Positions 33,721 through 42,423 are shown, counted from the first letter of the stretch. The stretch: 45,442 nucleotides of DNA from an uncultured Bacteroidales bacterium (GCA_903929315.1 CAIYUC010000056.1:1-45442), one strand, 5' to 3'. Notes: a model not told the origin generated them from the letters alone. Made by a program: numbers and translations.

Positions 33721-34698
33721 ATGACTCTTATACTAAACAAGAATGAGGTTTCTTCCGTTTTGACCATGAAGGATTGTATGGATGCTATGGAAGCGGCATT
33801 CAGCGAGCTTGCCGGTGGAACGGCAGTGCTGCCTTTACGAATAAGTATAACACCACCGGAAGGACTTTCTCTTTATATGCCGGCCTATCTGAGAAAAATG
33901 GAAGCGCTGGCCTGCAAGGTGGTGACCGTCTATAAAAACAACCCCCTTAAACATAACCTGCCGACTACCATTGGAAAAGTACTTTTACAGGATCCGGTGA
34001 CCGGTGATGTGATCTGTATCATGAACGGCGGGTACCTCACTGCGATGAGAACAGGTGCAGCCAGTGGGGTAGCGACAAAATACCTGGCCAGGAAAGACGC
34101 CAGGCAAACCGCAGGGATCTTCGGATCGGGCATTCAGGCAAGGATGCAGCTATGGGCGATAACAGAAGCAAGGGATATTTCCAGAGCGATTGTTTATGAT
34201 CTGTCGGATGATGCAGCAAATGCTTTTGTCTCCGAGATGAGTAAAAAATTAAACCTGGAAATAATCAAAGCCGGTTCTCCGGATGAGGTATTACTGGCCG
34301 ACATTATCTGTACCGCAACTTCTTCTGCTATTCCAATATTTGATGGGAATAAAGTAAAAGAAGGAACCCATATTAATGGTATCGGGAGCCATTCGCCGAA
34401 TGCCCGTGAATTGGATACGGCAATTATCAAACGGTCAAAATTTGTAGGTGATTCCCTGGAAGCCTGCTTTAAGGAAGCCGGCGATATTATGATCCCCGTG
34501 AAGGAAGGCGCCATCCCCGAATCACACTTTTATGCAGAGCTTGGTGAGATCATCACAGGGAAAAAGCAAGGCAGGATCGATCAACGGGAGATCACACTAT
34601 TCAAATCCAACGGTCTGGCCATCCAGGATGCGGCGGCAGCAAAGCTGGTTTATGATAAGGCGGTGGCGGCAGGCATTGGGGTTAATGTTGAGATATAA
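33721..34698 (+). CDS. Ornithine cyclodeaminase/mu-crystallin family enzyme
   Basis: NAD(P)-dependent enzyme family that includes ornithine cyclodeaminase, alanine dehydrogenase (archaeal type) and ketimine reductases. The 325-residue protein has an N-terminal substrate domain (ACKVVTVYKNN and TAMRTGAASGVATKYLARKD). Its Rossmann motif is GIFGSGIQARMQLWA (about 134-148). Downstream lie TATSSAIPIFDG and the INGIGSHSPNARELD segment typical of the family. Which amino acid it handles cannot be read. It is monocistronic and flanked on both sides by 10-base/7-base repeat blocks. Confidence 0.85.
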   Translation: MTLILNKNEVSSVLTMKDCMDAMEAAFSELAGGTAVLPLRISITPPEGLSLYMPAYLRKMEALACKVVTVYKNNPLKHNLPTTIGKVLLQDPVTGDVICIMNGGYLTAMRTGAASGVATKYLARKDARQTAGIFGSGIQARMQLWAITEARDISRAIVYDLSDDAANAFVSEMSKKLNLEIIKAGSPDEVLLADIICTATSSAIPIFDGNKVKEGTHINGIGSHSPNARELDTAIIKRSKFVGDSLEACFKEAGDIMIPVKEGAIPESHFYAELGEIITGKKQGRIDQREITLFKSNGLAIQDAAAAKLVYDKAVAAGIGVNVEI

Positions 34699-34699
34699 A

Positions 34700-34847
34700 C
34701 TACCTCATCCCACGGGTTGTTCATTGTTACTTATAGTTACTTGTAGTAACTTATAGTTATTCGTAGTTATTAATAGTTATTCATTGTTCACATGATTGTG
34801 ATCACTGATTACCATTCACGAATCACCAGTCACTAATTACCGATTCA
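34700..34847. repeat. Element end, 10-base array and 7-base array
   Basis: CTACCTCATCCCACGGGTTGTT at the left (34700-34721) resembles the ends of elements A and B. Seven 10-base units follow (34721-34790), e.g. TTATAGTTAC, TTGTAGTAAC and TCGTAGTTAT. Then come seven 7-base units (34799-34847): TGATCAC, TGATTAC, CATTCAC, GAATCAC, CAGTCAC, TAATTAC, CGATTCA, consensus nRATYAC. The last units overlap the final codons of sucD. Confidence 0.75.
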
Positions 34848-35709
34848 GCACTTTCACCATGGTACTCCCGATATCAGCCGGTGAATCGACGACATGAACA
34901 CCGCATTCCCTTAATATCGTTTTCTTCGCATCCGCCGTATCCGACTTTCCGCCAATGATCGCTCCTGCATGCCCCATAGTACGGCCTTTGGGAGCCGTGG
35001 CCCCGGCAATAAAGCAAACAACCGGCTTTGTCCCATGCTGTTTCAGCCAGTAGCCTGCTTCTGTCTCCATATTACCCCCTATTTCACCGATCATCACGAT
35101 ACCTTCCGTTCCGGGGTCGTCATTGAAAAGCTGAATAGCCTCCAGTATTGTCGTACCGGGAATTGGATCACCTCCGATACCGATACCGGTCGATTGTCCC
35201 AATCCCGATTTTGTTATCTGGTCAACTGCCTCATATGCCAGGGTGCCACTGCGGGAGACAACTCCTATTGTGCCCGGCCGGTGAATGAATCCCGGCATGA
35301 TCCCGATCTTCGTATCAGGCGGTGTAATGATGCCCGGGCAGTTCGGTCCGATCAACCTGACACTACGACTCCGGATATAGTCCTTTACGATGACCATGTC
35401 ACGGACAGGGATCCCTTCCGTGATACAAACAATGACCTTAATACCCGAATCAGCGGCTTCCATAATGGCGTCAGCAGCAAAAGGAGGCGGGACAAAGATG
35501 ACCGAAACGTCGGCGCCGGTGGCAGCAACGGCATCTGAGACCGTATTAAAAATCGGACGGTCAAGATGTGTTTGACCTCCTTTTCCGGGAGTCACACCAC
35601 CTACGATATTGGTTCCGTATTCGATCATCTGACCGGCATGGAACGTGCCTTCGCTCCCGGTAAAACCCTGGACAATCACTTTGGAATTTCTGTTTACAAG
35701 GATGCTCAT
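34837..35709 (-). CDS. sucD: Succinyl-CoA synthetase (ADP-forming), alpha subunit
   Basis: TCA-cycle enzyme subunit that binds CoA and carries the phosphohistidine. The 290-residue protein has the CoA-binding start [22 protein letters not shown] (about 10-30), [10 protein letters not shown], and [13 protein letters not shown]. The [12 protein letters not shown] motif is followed by GHAGAIIGG, which contains the active-site His near 246. Length is normal (about 290). The beta-subunit gene sucC is not adjacent, as is common in this phylum. The 5' leader contains a GC-rich hairpin and a 7-base array that abuts the start codon. Confidence 0.93.
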   Translation of the reverse strand: MSILVNRNSKVIVQGFTGSEGTFHAGQMIEYGTNIVGGVTPGKGGQTHLDRPIFNTVSDAVAATGADVSVIFVPPPFAADAIMEAADSGIKVIVCITEGIPVRDMVIVKDYIRSRSVRLIGPNCPGIITPPDTKIGIMPGFIHRPGTIGVVSRSGTLAYEAVDQITKSGLGQSTGIGIGGDPIPGTTILEAIQLFNDDPGTEGIVMIGEIGGNMETEAGYWLKQHGTKPVVCFIAGATAPKGRTMGHAGAIIGGKSDTADAKKTILRECGVHVVDSPADIGSTMVKVLNR

Positions 35710-35712
35710 TAT

Positions 35713-35747
35713 TAATTACGAATTACGGATGACGAATTACGATTTGC
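35713..35747. repeat. 7-base tandem array upstream of sucD
   Basis: Five 7-base units, TAATTAC, GAATTAC, GGATGAC, GAATTAC and GATTTGC, stand 4 bases upstream of the sucD start codon. They share the nRATTAC pattern with the array at 34799-34847 at the other end of the same gene. Confidence 0.65.
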
Positions 35748-35757
35748 CCCTCCCCTG

Positions 35758-35796
35758 CCCCTCCCCAAATCAGGGAGGGGATGAACGGCAAAGATA
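35758..35796 (-). promoter_or_regulatory. sucD leader: -7 box and GC-rich hairpin
   Basis: On the minus strand, TATCTTTG (35796-35789) matches TAnnTTTG. A possible TTG lies 24 bases upstream, rather far. Just inside the transcript is an 8-base-pair hairpin, CCCCTCCC paired with GGGAGGGG (35758-35780). It could influence sucD translation or simply be a repeat sequence. Confidence 0.45.
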
Positions 35797-35834
35797 AATT
35801 TTTAATTGGTTATGGAATAACAATTCCTTTTTTA

Positions 35835-35842
35835 TACATTTG
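35835..35842 (+). promoter_or_regulatory. Predicted -7 box for the lipoprotein gene
   Basis: TACATTTG matches TAnnTTTG. It overlaps the upstream end of the longer reading frame at 35840, which supports translation starting at the ATG at 35876. Confidence 0.5.
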
Positions 35843-35875
35843 CCTCAACAGGTATTCATTCTTTCATACAACAAA

Positions 35876-36544
35876 ATGAAATACTATATGATCGTGGTAC
35901 TGATAATTCTTTTGTCGGGAACTTCATGCTCGACAACAAAACTTATCAAATCAAAGGTTAACCCTGATGAGGTTACCAACATCCAGTTTGTCGAACCATT
36001 CTCCTTCATATCTTATGTTTCAACCGGTAATACCAGTGTCCTGAATGATTCGATGTCGGCTATCCGGAAACAAATCGTTGAAAAACTGGGCCATGAATAC
36101 CAGGACCAGCTTCACATCACCGGTCAGATCTCACTGGAGGATACGGTTATTGAAAATAAACTGTGGAGAGAGCTCGAGTCGATTATCAAACGTGTAGGTC
36201 GTTATGGGAACCTTTATTACATTAAAGCATCACCGGTCATGGATTCCTTACTCCGATCCTGGGGTCATCGTTTCGGACTCTTTACCGTAAGTTCGGGCTT
36301 CATAAGAAAATCAGGGAACTATCCAAAGGAAAAGGCCAGAGCCGATGCGATAAATGCCGTGCCCTACAAATTTGAACGTGAATATGTGGTCCCGCGGGGA
36401 TCCGCTTTATTTGCCATAATTTATGATGCCGGAAAACACGAAGTGGCTTTCTTTGGAAAATCGATTAAAGAGGAACTGCCACTGAAGGAAGATCTTTTAA
36501 GGAAAAGATTCCGGGAGGTGTTTCGCGGATACTTTTTTAAATAA
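35876..36544 (+). CDS. Predicted lipoprotein of unknown function
   Basis: With the ATG at 35876 the protein has 222 residues. It has a lipoprotein signal (MIVVLIILLSGTSCSTTK, Cys about 18). The mature part is mixed alpha/beta with no motif I recognise. Visible segments are SIIKRVGRYGNLYYIKASPVM (split by a conserved-looking VGRYG) and a basic C-terminal end LLRKRFREVFRGYFFK. It is followed 69 bases later by another secreted unknown, and the two may be expressed together. It is probably attached to the outer membrane. Confidence 0.65.
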   Translation: MKYYMIVVLIILLSGTSCSTTKLIKSKVNPDEVTNIQFVEPFSFISYVSTGNTSVLNDSMSAIRKQIVEKLGHEYQDQLHITGQISLEDTVIENKLWRELESIIKRVGRYGNLYYIKASPVMDSLLRSWGHRFGLFTVSSGFIRKSGNYPKEKARADAINAVPYKFEREYVVPRGSALFAIIYDAGKHEVAFFGKSIKEELPLKEDLLRKRFREVFRGYFFK

Positions 36545-36613
36545 CCGGTCTGATGCCTGTCTCCTGATCATTCAAATCATTAAACCAAATATATTAATCT
36601 AAAACTTAATACT

Positions 36614-37282
36614 ATGACGTTAAAAATCAAACTATCTCTGGTTCTTTTACTTGCGGTAACTTATTTATCCGGACAAACAATTTTACCTAAGGAAGGTTTT
36701 TTCCAGGGTACCGTGACATTTACGAACGGTAAGATAAAAACCGGTTATTTGGCTGCACCAAAGCACCCGAAGGACAACTCAGTCCTCTTCAAAGCGGACG
36801 CAAATGCTAAAACTGAAAAAATTCTTAGCTCTACTATTGATTCCCTGAAAATGGTCACGGATGATGGGAGTGTCTTCTATTTTGAGAACGTGGTCTATGC
36901 TACCAAACCAGGAAGTAAGATCAAGGATAGGATATGGTTTTTTGTAGCCGTTAAAGGCTATGCAACACTGTATCTGTTCACAGATATATATCTGATCACC
37001 AAAAAGGGGAATGCGTACGGCGTAAACCGCGGGAACGGAAATATGGGCACTATGTATTTTTATTATCTCAGGAAGAAGAACCAGAAAGTGGCGTACCAGT
37101 TTGCCGAAACCAGTGAATCCTGGGGAGTTATGAATTTAAACGCGGTACTCAAACAAGCGGCAGCCCAATATTTATCAGAAGATGCCGATCTGGTTGACAA
37201 GATCAATAAAAAGGAATTAACCCACAGGGACCTTGAGGAGATCATCCATATTTATAATGAGTATATGGATAAGAGGAAATAA
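36614..37282 (+). CDS. Secreted protein of unknown function
   Basis: The 222-residue protein has a signal peptide (about 1-20, LVLLLAVTYLSGQ). A beta-rich N-terminal half follows, with VTFTNGKIKTGYLAAP and DSLKMVTDDGSVFYFENV. The C-terminal tail is helical and charged (KKELTHRDLEEIIHIYNEY). The pattern resembles Bacteroidota proteins that begin with a strand-rich 'transition-metal or lipid binding' type barrel, but I cannot name a family. It lies between a lipoprotein and mnmE. Confidence 0.65.
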   Translation: MTLKIKLSLVLLLAVTYLSGQTILPKEGFFQGTVTFTNGKIKTGYLAAPKHPKDNSVLFKADANAKTEKILSSTIDSLKMVTDDGSVFYFENVVYATKPGSKIKDRIWFFVAVKGYATLYLFTDIYLITKKGNAYGVNRGNGNMGTMYFYYLRKKNQKVAYQFAETSESWGVMNLNAVLKQAAAQYLSEDADLVDKINKKELTHRDLEEIIHIYNEYMDKRK

Positions 37283-37337
37283 ATTCCGTTGAATACACAG
37301 CAAAACAATATGAGTTGGCTCAGGAATCTGAAGAAGT

Positions 37338-38735
37338 ATGGATAATTATTCGACAAACTATACGATCTGCGCCATATCAACACCTCCCGGAACCGGGGGG
37401 ATTGCTGTGATCCGGGTTTCCGGACCGGATACATTTATCATATGTAACACGGTATTCAGGACAGCTGAGAAGGGTTTTACGCTTTCAGGAGCGACTTCCC
37501 ATACGATACATTTCGGGGAGATCTGGAAAGATGATGAAATCCTTGACGAGGTCCTGGTGAGTGTTTTCCGTTCGCCCCACTCCTATACCGGTGAGGACGT
37601 ATTGGAAATATCCTGTCATGGATCACCTTATATACAGCAAAAGATCCTCGAATTATTGTTTTCTCTAGGGATCCGTTTGGCAAAACCGGGAGAATTTACA
37701 CTTCGTGCTTTCCTTAACCGGAAGTTCGATCTTTCACAGGCGGAAGCAGTGGCTGATCTTATTGCCTCCGGTTCACGGAATTCCCATGACCTGGCGCTTC
37801 GGCAGATGCGGGGAGGATTCTCAATGAAAATTAAGGAATTGAGGCAAAGACTGATCGAGTTTACTGCTGTGATCGAGCTCGAGCTGGATTTCAGCGAAGA
37901 AAATGTTGAATTTGCCAGCCGGCCCGACCTGCTTAATCTTCTGAATGAACTGGAAACGGATATCACACAACTGATCCGTTCTTTCTCTATCGGGAATGTG
38001 ATGAAGAATGGCATCCCCGTCGCCATTATCGGTAAGCCGAATGTAGGGAAATCAACATTGCTGAATGCCATCCTGAATGAAGAGAAAGCCATCGTTTCCG
38101 AATTCCCCGGGACAACCCGTGATGCAATCGAGGATACCATTATCATCGGCGGATACAGCTTCCGGTTCATCGATACGGCAGGTTTGCGCCCGGCCGAAGA
38201 CAAGGTGGAGAGCATGGGCATCGGGCGCACATGGGAGAAGATCAATGAAGCTTCCATCATTCTTTATGTGTTTGATGCCACTATCTTTTCTTTTCATGAA
38301 GTGATGGATGCAGTTTCAGAATTTAAAGATCTGTCTGACAATACTTCTAAACGCCTGATCCTCATTGGCAACAAAACAGATCTGTTGGTCGAGTTACCAA
38401 GAGGTTTCAAGGATTTTGTAGAGCTGGAGACGATCTTTGTCTCGGCAAAGCGCAAGGAGAACATCCATCTTATTGCAGAGAGCCTTCTAAAATCGATGGA
38501 GTCGGAAGACATTTACGTGGATACCATTGTTTCCAATGCACGTCACCTCGAAGCATTACAGAATGCGCTTGATTCAATAATATCCACCCACCACGGTCTT
38601 GAGACCGGCATCACCCCTGACCTGCTGACGGTCGATATACACAAAGCCCTGCATCACCTGGGGGAGATCACCGGTGAGATCACAACCGACGAAATCCTCG
38701 GTAATATTTTTTCGAAGTTCTGCGTGGGAAAATGA
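37338..38735 (+). CDS. mnmE: tRNA uridine-5-carboxymethylaminomethyl(34) synthesis GTPase MnmE
   Basis: GTPase that works with MnmG to modify the wobble uridine of several tRNAs. The 465-residue protein has the N-terminal formyl-THF-binding domain (ICAISTPPGTGGIAVIRVSG and HTIHFGEIWKDD). A helical domain follows, then an inserted G domain with GKPNVGKSTLLNAIL (about 231), TTRDAIEDT, DTAGLRPAEDKVE and GNKTDL. It ends with the catalytic-cysteine motif FCVGK. All parts are present. A strong terminator follows the stop. Confidence 0.94.
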   Translation: MDNYSTNYTICAISTPPGTGGIAVIRVSGPDTFIICNTVFRTAEKGFTLSGATSHTIHFGEIWKDDEILDEVLVSVFRSPHSYTGEDVLEISCHGSPYIQQKILELLFSLGIRLAKPGEFTLRAFLNRKFDLSQAEAVADLIASGSRNSHDLALRQMRGGFSMKIKELRQRLIEFTAVIELELDFSEENVEFASRPDLLNLLNELETDITQLIRSFSIGNVMKNGIPVAIIGKPNVGKSTLLNAILNEEKAIVSEFPGTTRDAIEDTIIIGGYSFRFIDTAGLRPAEDKVESMGIGRTWEKINEASIILYVFDATIFSFHEVMDAVSEFKDLSDNTSKRLILIGNKTDLLVELPRGFKDFVELETIFVSAKRKENIHLIAESLLKSMESEDIYVDTIVSNARHLEALQNALDSIISTHHGLETGITPDLLTVDIHKALHHLGEITGEITTDEILGNIFSKFCVGK

Positions 38736-38782
38736 TTAACAAGTCGGCAGTTCTCAACAAGAAATTGATTTTTCAGAACGGG

Positions 38783-38816
38783 CAGACAGTCTTGAAACGA
38801 CTGTCTGATTTTTTAT
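38783..38816 (+). terminator. Rho-independent terminator after mnmE
   Basis: CAGACAGTC (38783-38791) pairs with GACTGTCTG (38799-38807) around a 7-base loop and is followed by ATTTTTTAT. Confidence 0.8.
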
Positions 38817-38948
38817 ACTCGCATGACTCATAGAGGAGATCCACAGTATAACTCCGGGAGTTTTCGATACTGTTTAAGGATCATGTATTATCAAAAGCGT
38901 ATTACACTTAAAAATATAGCGAAAAATTATTTACTAAAAATAATACTA

Positions 38949-39000
38949 TTTGTACTATATTTCAAACTATTTATTTAATTTTGCACAAAATATAGTACAT
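38949..39000 (+). promoter_or_regulatory. hipBA promoter bracketed by operator half-sites
   Basis: TTTG (38949-38952) and TAATTTTG (38976-38983) form a promoter with a rather long 23-base spacer. Inverted half-sites TGTACTATATTT (38951-38962) and AAATATAGTACA (38988-38999) cover the -33 box and the start point. This is the arrangement expected for autorepression by the HipB-like protein whose ATG is at 39002. Confidence 0.65.
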
Positions 39001-39001
39001 T

Positions 39002-39301
39002 ATGAAATCCAAGAAGCAAATCCTTTTCCCCAAACACAGGAAAATCCCGGAAATCGTCGGGGAAAACATAAAGTTAGCAAGAAAACGACGGCACCTCACC
39101 ACAATTCAGGTTGCTGAACGTGCCAATATCGGCAGGAATACACTTTACCTGATCGAAAGAGGAAATACGGGAGTGTCTATTGGTGCTTTATTTAATGTCA
39201 TGCGTGTCCTCGGCCTCCAGGATGATTTTCTCAAACTTGCTGCTGATGATGAATTAGGAAAGAAGCTGCAGGATATCGAGCTGCTTGGAAAAAAGAAGTG
39301 A
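39002..39301 (+). CDS. HipB-like XRE-family antitoxin and repressor
   Basis: The 99-residue protein has a helix-turn-helix of the XRE/Cro type (about 20-75): NIKLARKRRHLTTIQVAERANIG, then RNTLYLIERGNTGVSIGAL. This is the domain found in HipB antitoxins. It lies 2 bases before the hipA-like gene. HipB proteins bind operators at their own promoter and hold HipA inactive. The inverted repeat just upstream fits this. The start at 39002 lies directly behind the operator, so the transcript is nearly leaderless. Confidence 0.85.
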   Translation: MKSKKQILFPKHRKIPEIVGENIKLARKRRHLTTIQVAERANIGRNTLYLIERGNTGVSIGALFNVMRVLGLQDDFLKLAADDELGKKLQDIELLGKKK

Positions 39302-39303
39302 CC

Positions 39304-40560
39304 ATGGCTATTAATAAAACCGACATATTTGTTTACGCACACTGGAGAGGAATGCCGGAACCTGTTCTGATAGGTGTGTTATCTGCTAATCAGGCAAAGG
39401 GCAGGAAAACTTTCAGCTTTGAATATGACAAACAGTGGTTGAAAGGGAAGGATCTTTTCCTTCTTGATCCCGATATCGGCTTTTATTCAGGGCCACAGTT
39501 CCCGGGGAAAAAAGAACATTTCGGGATCTTCCTTGATTCCATGCCTGACACCTGGGGAAGAACATTAATGCAAAGACGGGCTGCGCAGGTTGCGAAGAGT
39601 GAAGGAAAAACTACCCCTGTTTTAAATGATGTTAATTATCTCCTTGGAGTGGCCGATACTTGCAGAATGGGGGCATTGCGTTTTAAAACCAACCGTGACG
39701 GGCCATTCCTCGACGATGACAGGTTTACCCCTGTCCCGCCCTGGACCTCCGTGGGAGAACTTCAGCATATTGCTGCCCTGGTGGAATCGAACAAAGATTC
39801 AAAAGAACTGAATAAATGGCTCAGCATGCTTATGGCACCCGGCTCCTCACTGGGAGGTGCAAGGCCAAAAGCTAACATTCTTGGTAAATCAGGTCATCTC
39901 TGGATTGCAAAGTTTCCGTCTAAGAATGATAAAACTGATAAGGCAAAATGGGAATTCCTTGCATATAAGCTGGCCCGGTCTGCCGGCATCAATATGCCGG
40001 AATGCAGGATCGGGAAAGTAGGCGGCAGCTATTATACTTTCTTCACAAAGAGATTTGACCGGATGAAAGCGGAACGAATCCATTTTGCATCAGCAATGAC
40101 CATGACCGGAAATAATGAAGGATCACTCCGTGATTCGCGTGCAAGTTATCTCGACCTTTCCGCATTCATCCAGGATCATGGTGGTAATATCAGTGAGGAT
40201 CTTGGGGAACTTTGGAGAAGGATCGTATTTAATATTGCCATTTCAAATACCGATGATCATCTTCGAAACCATGGCTTCCTCATTGAAGATGATGCCTGGA
40301 GTCTAAGTCCTGCTTTCGATGTTAACCCGTCAATTGATAAGGATGAGCTTGCACTGAACATAAATGATACCAGCGGTTCTCTCGATTTTGAGCTTGCCAT
40401 GAGTGTTTGTGAATATTTCAGACTGGATCCTGAAGAGGCAAGGTCAATTATTTACCAGGTTTCAAATGCTGTTGGTGCATGGCAGAAAACCGCAAAGCAA
40501 ATTGGGATCCCTCGTTCAGAAATAGAGTTGATGGAACCTGCTTTTCGTTTCCCGGGATGA
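39304..40560 (+). CDS. HipA-like serine/threonine kinase toxin
   Basis: HipA-type kinases phosphorylate targets such as glutamyl-tRNA synthetase and drive growth arrest. With the ATG at 39304 the protein has 418 residues. An N-terminal Couple_hipA region comes first (GVLSANQAKGRKTFSFEYD, SMPDTWGRTLMQRR). The HipA_C kinase core has GSSLGGARPK (about 180-189, ATP-loop region) and NTDDHLRNHGF (about 315-325, catalytic Asp). AFDVNPS follows (about 338-344, metal-binding Asp). All key residues appear intact, so it may be active. A GTG two codons upstream (39298) is an alternative start. The target is unknown. Confidence 0.88.
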   Translation: MAINKTDIFVYAHWRGMPEPVLIGVLSANQAKGRKTFSFEYDKQWLKGKDLFLLDPDIGFYSGPQFPGKKEHFGIFLDSMPDTWGRTLMQRRAAQVAKSEGKTTPVLNDVNYLLGVADTCRMGALRFKTNRDGPFLDDDRFTPVPPWTSVGELQHIAALVESNKDSKELNKWLSMLMAPGSSLGGARPKANILGKSGHLWIAKFPSKNDKTDKAKWEFLAYKLARSAGINMPECRIGKVGGSYYTFFTKRFDRMKAERIHFASAMTMTGNNEGSLRDSRASYLDLSAFIQDHGGNISEDLGELWRRIVFNIAISNTDDHLRNHGFLIEDDAWSLSPAFDVNPSIDKDELALNINDTSGSLDFELAMSVCEYFRLDPEEARSIIYQVSNAVGAWQKTAKQIGIPRSEIELMEPAFRFPG

Positions 40561-40605
40561 TCTGTATGACCGGCCTGTTTCCCAACGTCACCCGTTACGA
40601 ATTAT

Positions 40606-40633
40606 CCGGCATCTTGCATCTGGCATCAGAATC
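40606..40633. repeat. 7-base tandem array, CYGGCAT type
   Basis: The units CCGGCAT, CTTGCAT, CTGGCAT and CAGAATC lie between hipA and the convergent surface-protein gene. They match the pattern of the longer arrays at 43415, 44754 and 44980. Confidence 0.55.
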
Positions 40634-40678
40634 AATGACGATTAAAGCACAATGACGGATGCCAGGCATGACGAATAA

Positions 40679-40698
40679 CAATTCAATTTTTTGAATTG
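40679..40698. terminator. Palindromic AT-rich hairpin between convergent genes
   Basis: CAATTCAA, TTTT, TTGAATTG forms a perfect 8-base-pair hairpin between hipA (+) and the surface-protein gene (-). It could serve as a weak two-way terminator, though the stem is AT-rich. Confidence 0.35.
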
Positions 40699-40722
40699 AT
40701 GAGCTGTTATGAGAGGTAAAAT

Positions 40723-42423
40723 TTACGGGCCGTCAATAATGATATCACCAAGGATAGTCAGGCTTTTCCCCGGGGTAATGATCATCGTGGCCCCCTGGCT
40801 GATGTGCAGATTATGGCATGATAACCCGTTAATACTCACGACGGGCGCATGCAGCGCACCGGCCGGGATGGTCACATCATCGATGGAAGCTGGTATCCCC
40901 GGCGGACTCCAGTTGCCGGACTTATTCCAGTTTCCATCCTGTAAACCGTTCCATGACCTGGCAACCGGACCGGCAATGACAACAACAGTATCCGGGATAG
41001 AATATTCAACGGAACAGCTCCCGTTCTGAACCACTGTCCTGTACTCCCATGAACCTGCTGATGCAGGTACCTCAATATATTTCAATAGTCCTGAACTCGA
41101 TGGAATATCTGCGAAGGGATCATTGCCGGGTCGTTTCTGCCATTTTAATACCGTTCCTCTCTTCCCTGTCAGAACCAGCGTATCTGTTGACAGTCCAAGG
41201 GAAATCACAGTTCCCCCGGTAACGGATCCGGCGATAGTTGCTGAATCTACGGTCACGGGATACTGAGTCCCCCCTGCTCCCGTGCACCCATTGGTATTCG
41301 TATAATTCACATGCACCCATTGGGACCCCGGATCATTCCAGGTTACCGTGACAGAGCTGTTTGCGGGACTTCCGACAATGGAACCGCCTGCAGAGACCGT
41401 CCAGGTGTAACCCGTCATTCCTGTTTCCGTATTGTAAATACCGGTAGATGTTACACAGACCAGGGCAGGACCGGTAATTGCCGGGACCGGTAAAGGATAA
41501 ACCGTGACAGTGTAAACTGTTATCATCCCGTTACAACTATTGGCCGAAGGGGCAATATAATAGATCACCGTGCCGGTGGTAGTCCCGCTATTAACAATTA
41601 CCTGGTTGATGACAGAACCTGTTCCGGAGCTATAACCGCTGACGCTCGCGGGGTATCCTGTTGCCGTCCAAATAAAGGTGGTTCCTGCCACATGAGACGT
41701 GAGGGAAATATTGGTGGAGCTATTGCTGCATATCGATTTATACAGAGGAGAAGTTGACACATCCGGGATCGGGTATACGGCGACATGATAATAATAAACA
41801 TTCCCGTTGCAGCCATTTGCATGAGGTGTGATAGCGTAGGTTACAGTATCAATATTATACCCGATATTCATCAGAGTCTGCATTATCCAGGATCCCGATC
41901 CCCCGCTGTATCCCATTATATTCCCCGAGGTTGCGCTGGCTGTCCAGGTAAATGTTGTTACCGGAACGCTTGATGTCAGGATGATGTTGGTGGTCATGTT
42001 ACTGCAAATGGATTGTGACAGCGGGTTCGTGGTGAGATCCGGTATAGGATTTACGGTGACATTCTTTACTGTCGGTGACGGCCAGGGGACACCCTGCGAA
42101 TTGTCATAATTGACACTTACTGTCTGGGCTCCGGGAGTATACCAGGTAACCGTCACGGTATGATCCGTAAGGCTGCCACCTGCTGTTATAGTGCCGCCTG
42201 CTGAAACATTCCATACGTAGTTGGAGTATCCTGCTTCGGTGGTATAAACATTACCGGTTGATCCCGGGCAAACAGGGGTCGGTCCTGAAAGAGTTGGTGC
42301 AGAAAGCAGAGTGAAGGACTGCCCGATCAGGAAAAAACAGATCAGGGTGAATCCGGGTAATGAGAAGATCTTTTTCACAGTTTCAACAATTTTTCCGGGT
42401 AAAATTTCTGAAGAAAAAATCAT
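40723..42423 (-). CDS. Ig/PKD-like repeat surface protein without a visible sorting signal
   Basis: With the ATG at 42423 the protein has 566 residues. It has an N-terminal signal-like region (FTLICFFLIGQSFTLLSA). Ig- or PKD-like units follow: PTLSGPTPVCPGSTGNVYT, two related units starting PIPDLTTNPLSQSICSN and PIPDVSTSPLYKSICSN, and PAITGPALVCVTSTGIYNT. The last part (SWNGLQDGNWNKSGNWSPPG) is the opening of a domain that usually continues further in large T9SS proteins. It stops soon after (SLTILGDIIIDGP) with no T9SS C-terminal domain, so the gene may be cut short. Function is probably adhesive or structural. Confidence 0.75.
   Translation of the reverse strand: MIFSSEILPGKIVETVKKIFSLPGFTLICFFLIGQSFTLLSAPTLSGPTPVCPGSTGNVYTTEAGYSNYVWNVSAGGTITAGGSLTDHTVTVTWYTPGAQTVSVNYDNSQGVPWPSPTVKNVTVNPIPDLTTNPLSQSICSNMTTNIILTSSVPVTTFTWTASATSGNIMGYSGGSGSWIMQTLMNIGYNIDTVTYAITPHANGCNGNVYYYHVAVYPIPDVSTSPLYKSICSNSSTNISLTSHVAGTTFIWTATGYPASVSGYSSGTGSVINQVIVNSGTTTGTVIYYIAPSANSCNGMITVYTVTVYPLPVPAITGPALVCVTSTGIYNTETGMTGYTWTVSAGGSIVGSPANSSVTVTWNDPGSQWVHVNYTNTNGCTGAGGTQYPVTVDSATIAGSVTGGTVISLGLSTDTLVLTGKRGTVLKWQKRPGNDPFADIPSSSGLLKYIEVPASAGSWEYRTVVQNGSCSVEYSIPDTVVVIAGPVARSWNGLQDGNWNKSGNWSPPGIPASIDDVTIPAGALHAPVVSINGLSCHNLHISQGATMIITPGKSLTILGDIIIDGP

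Noticed and set aside
33561-34847. CRISPR array
   Set aside because: The repeats are 7 or 10 bases with no spacers, and no cas genes are present.
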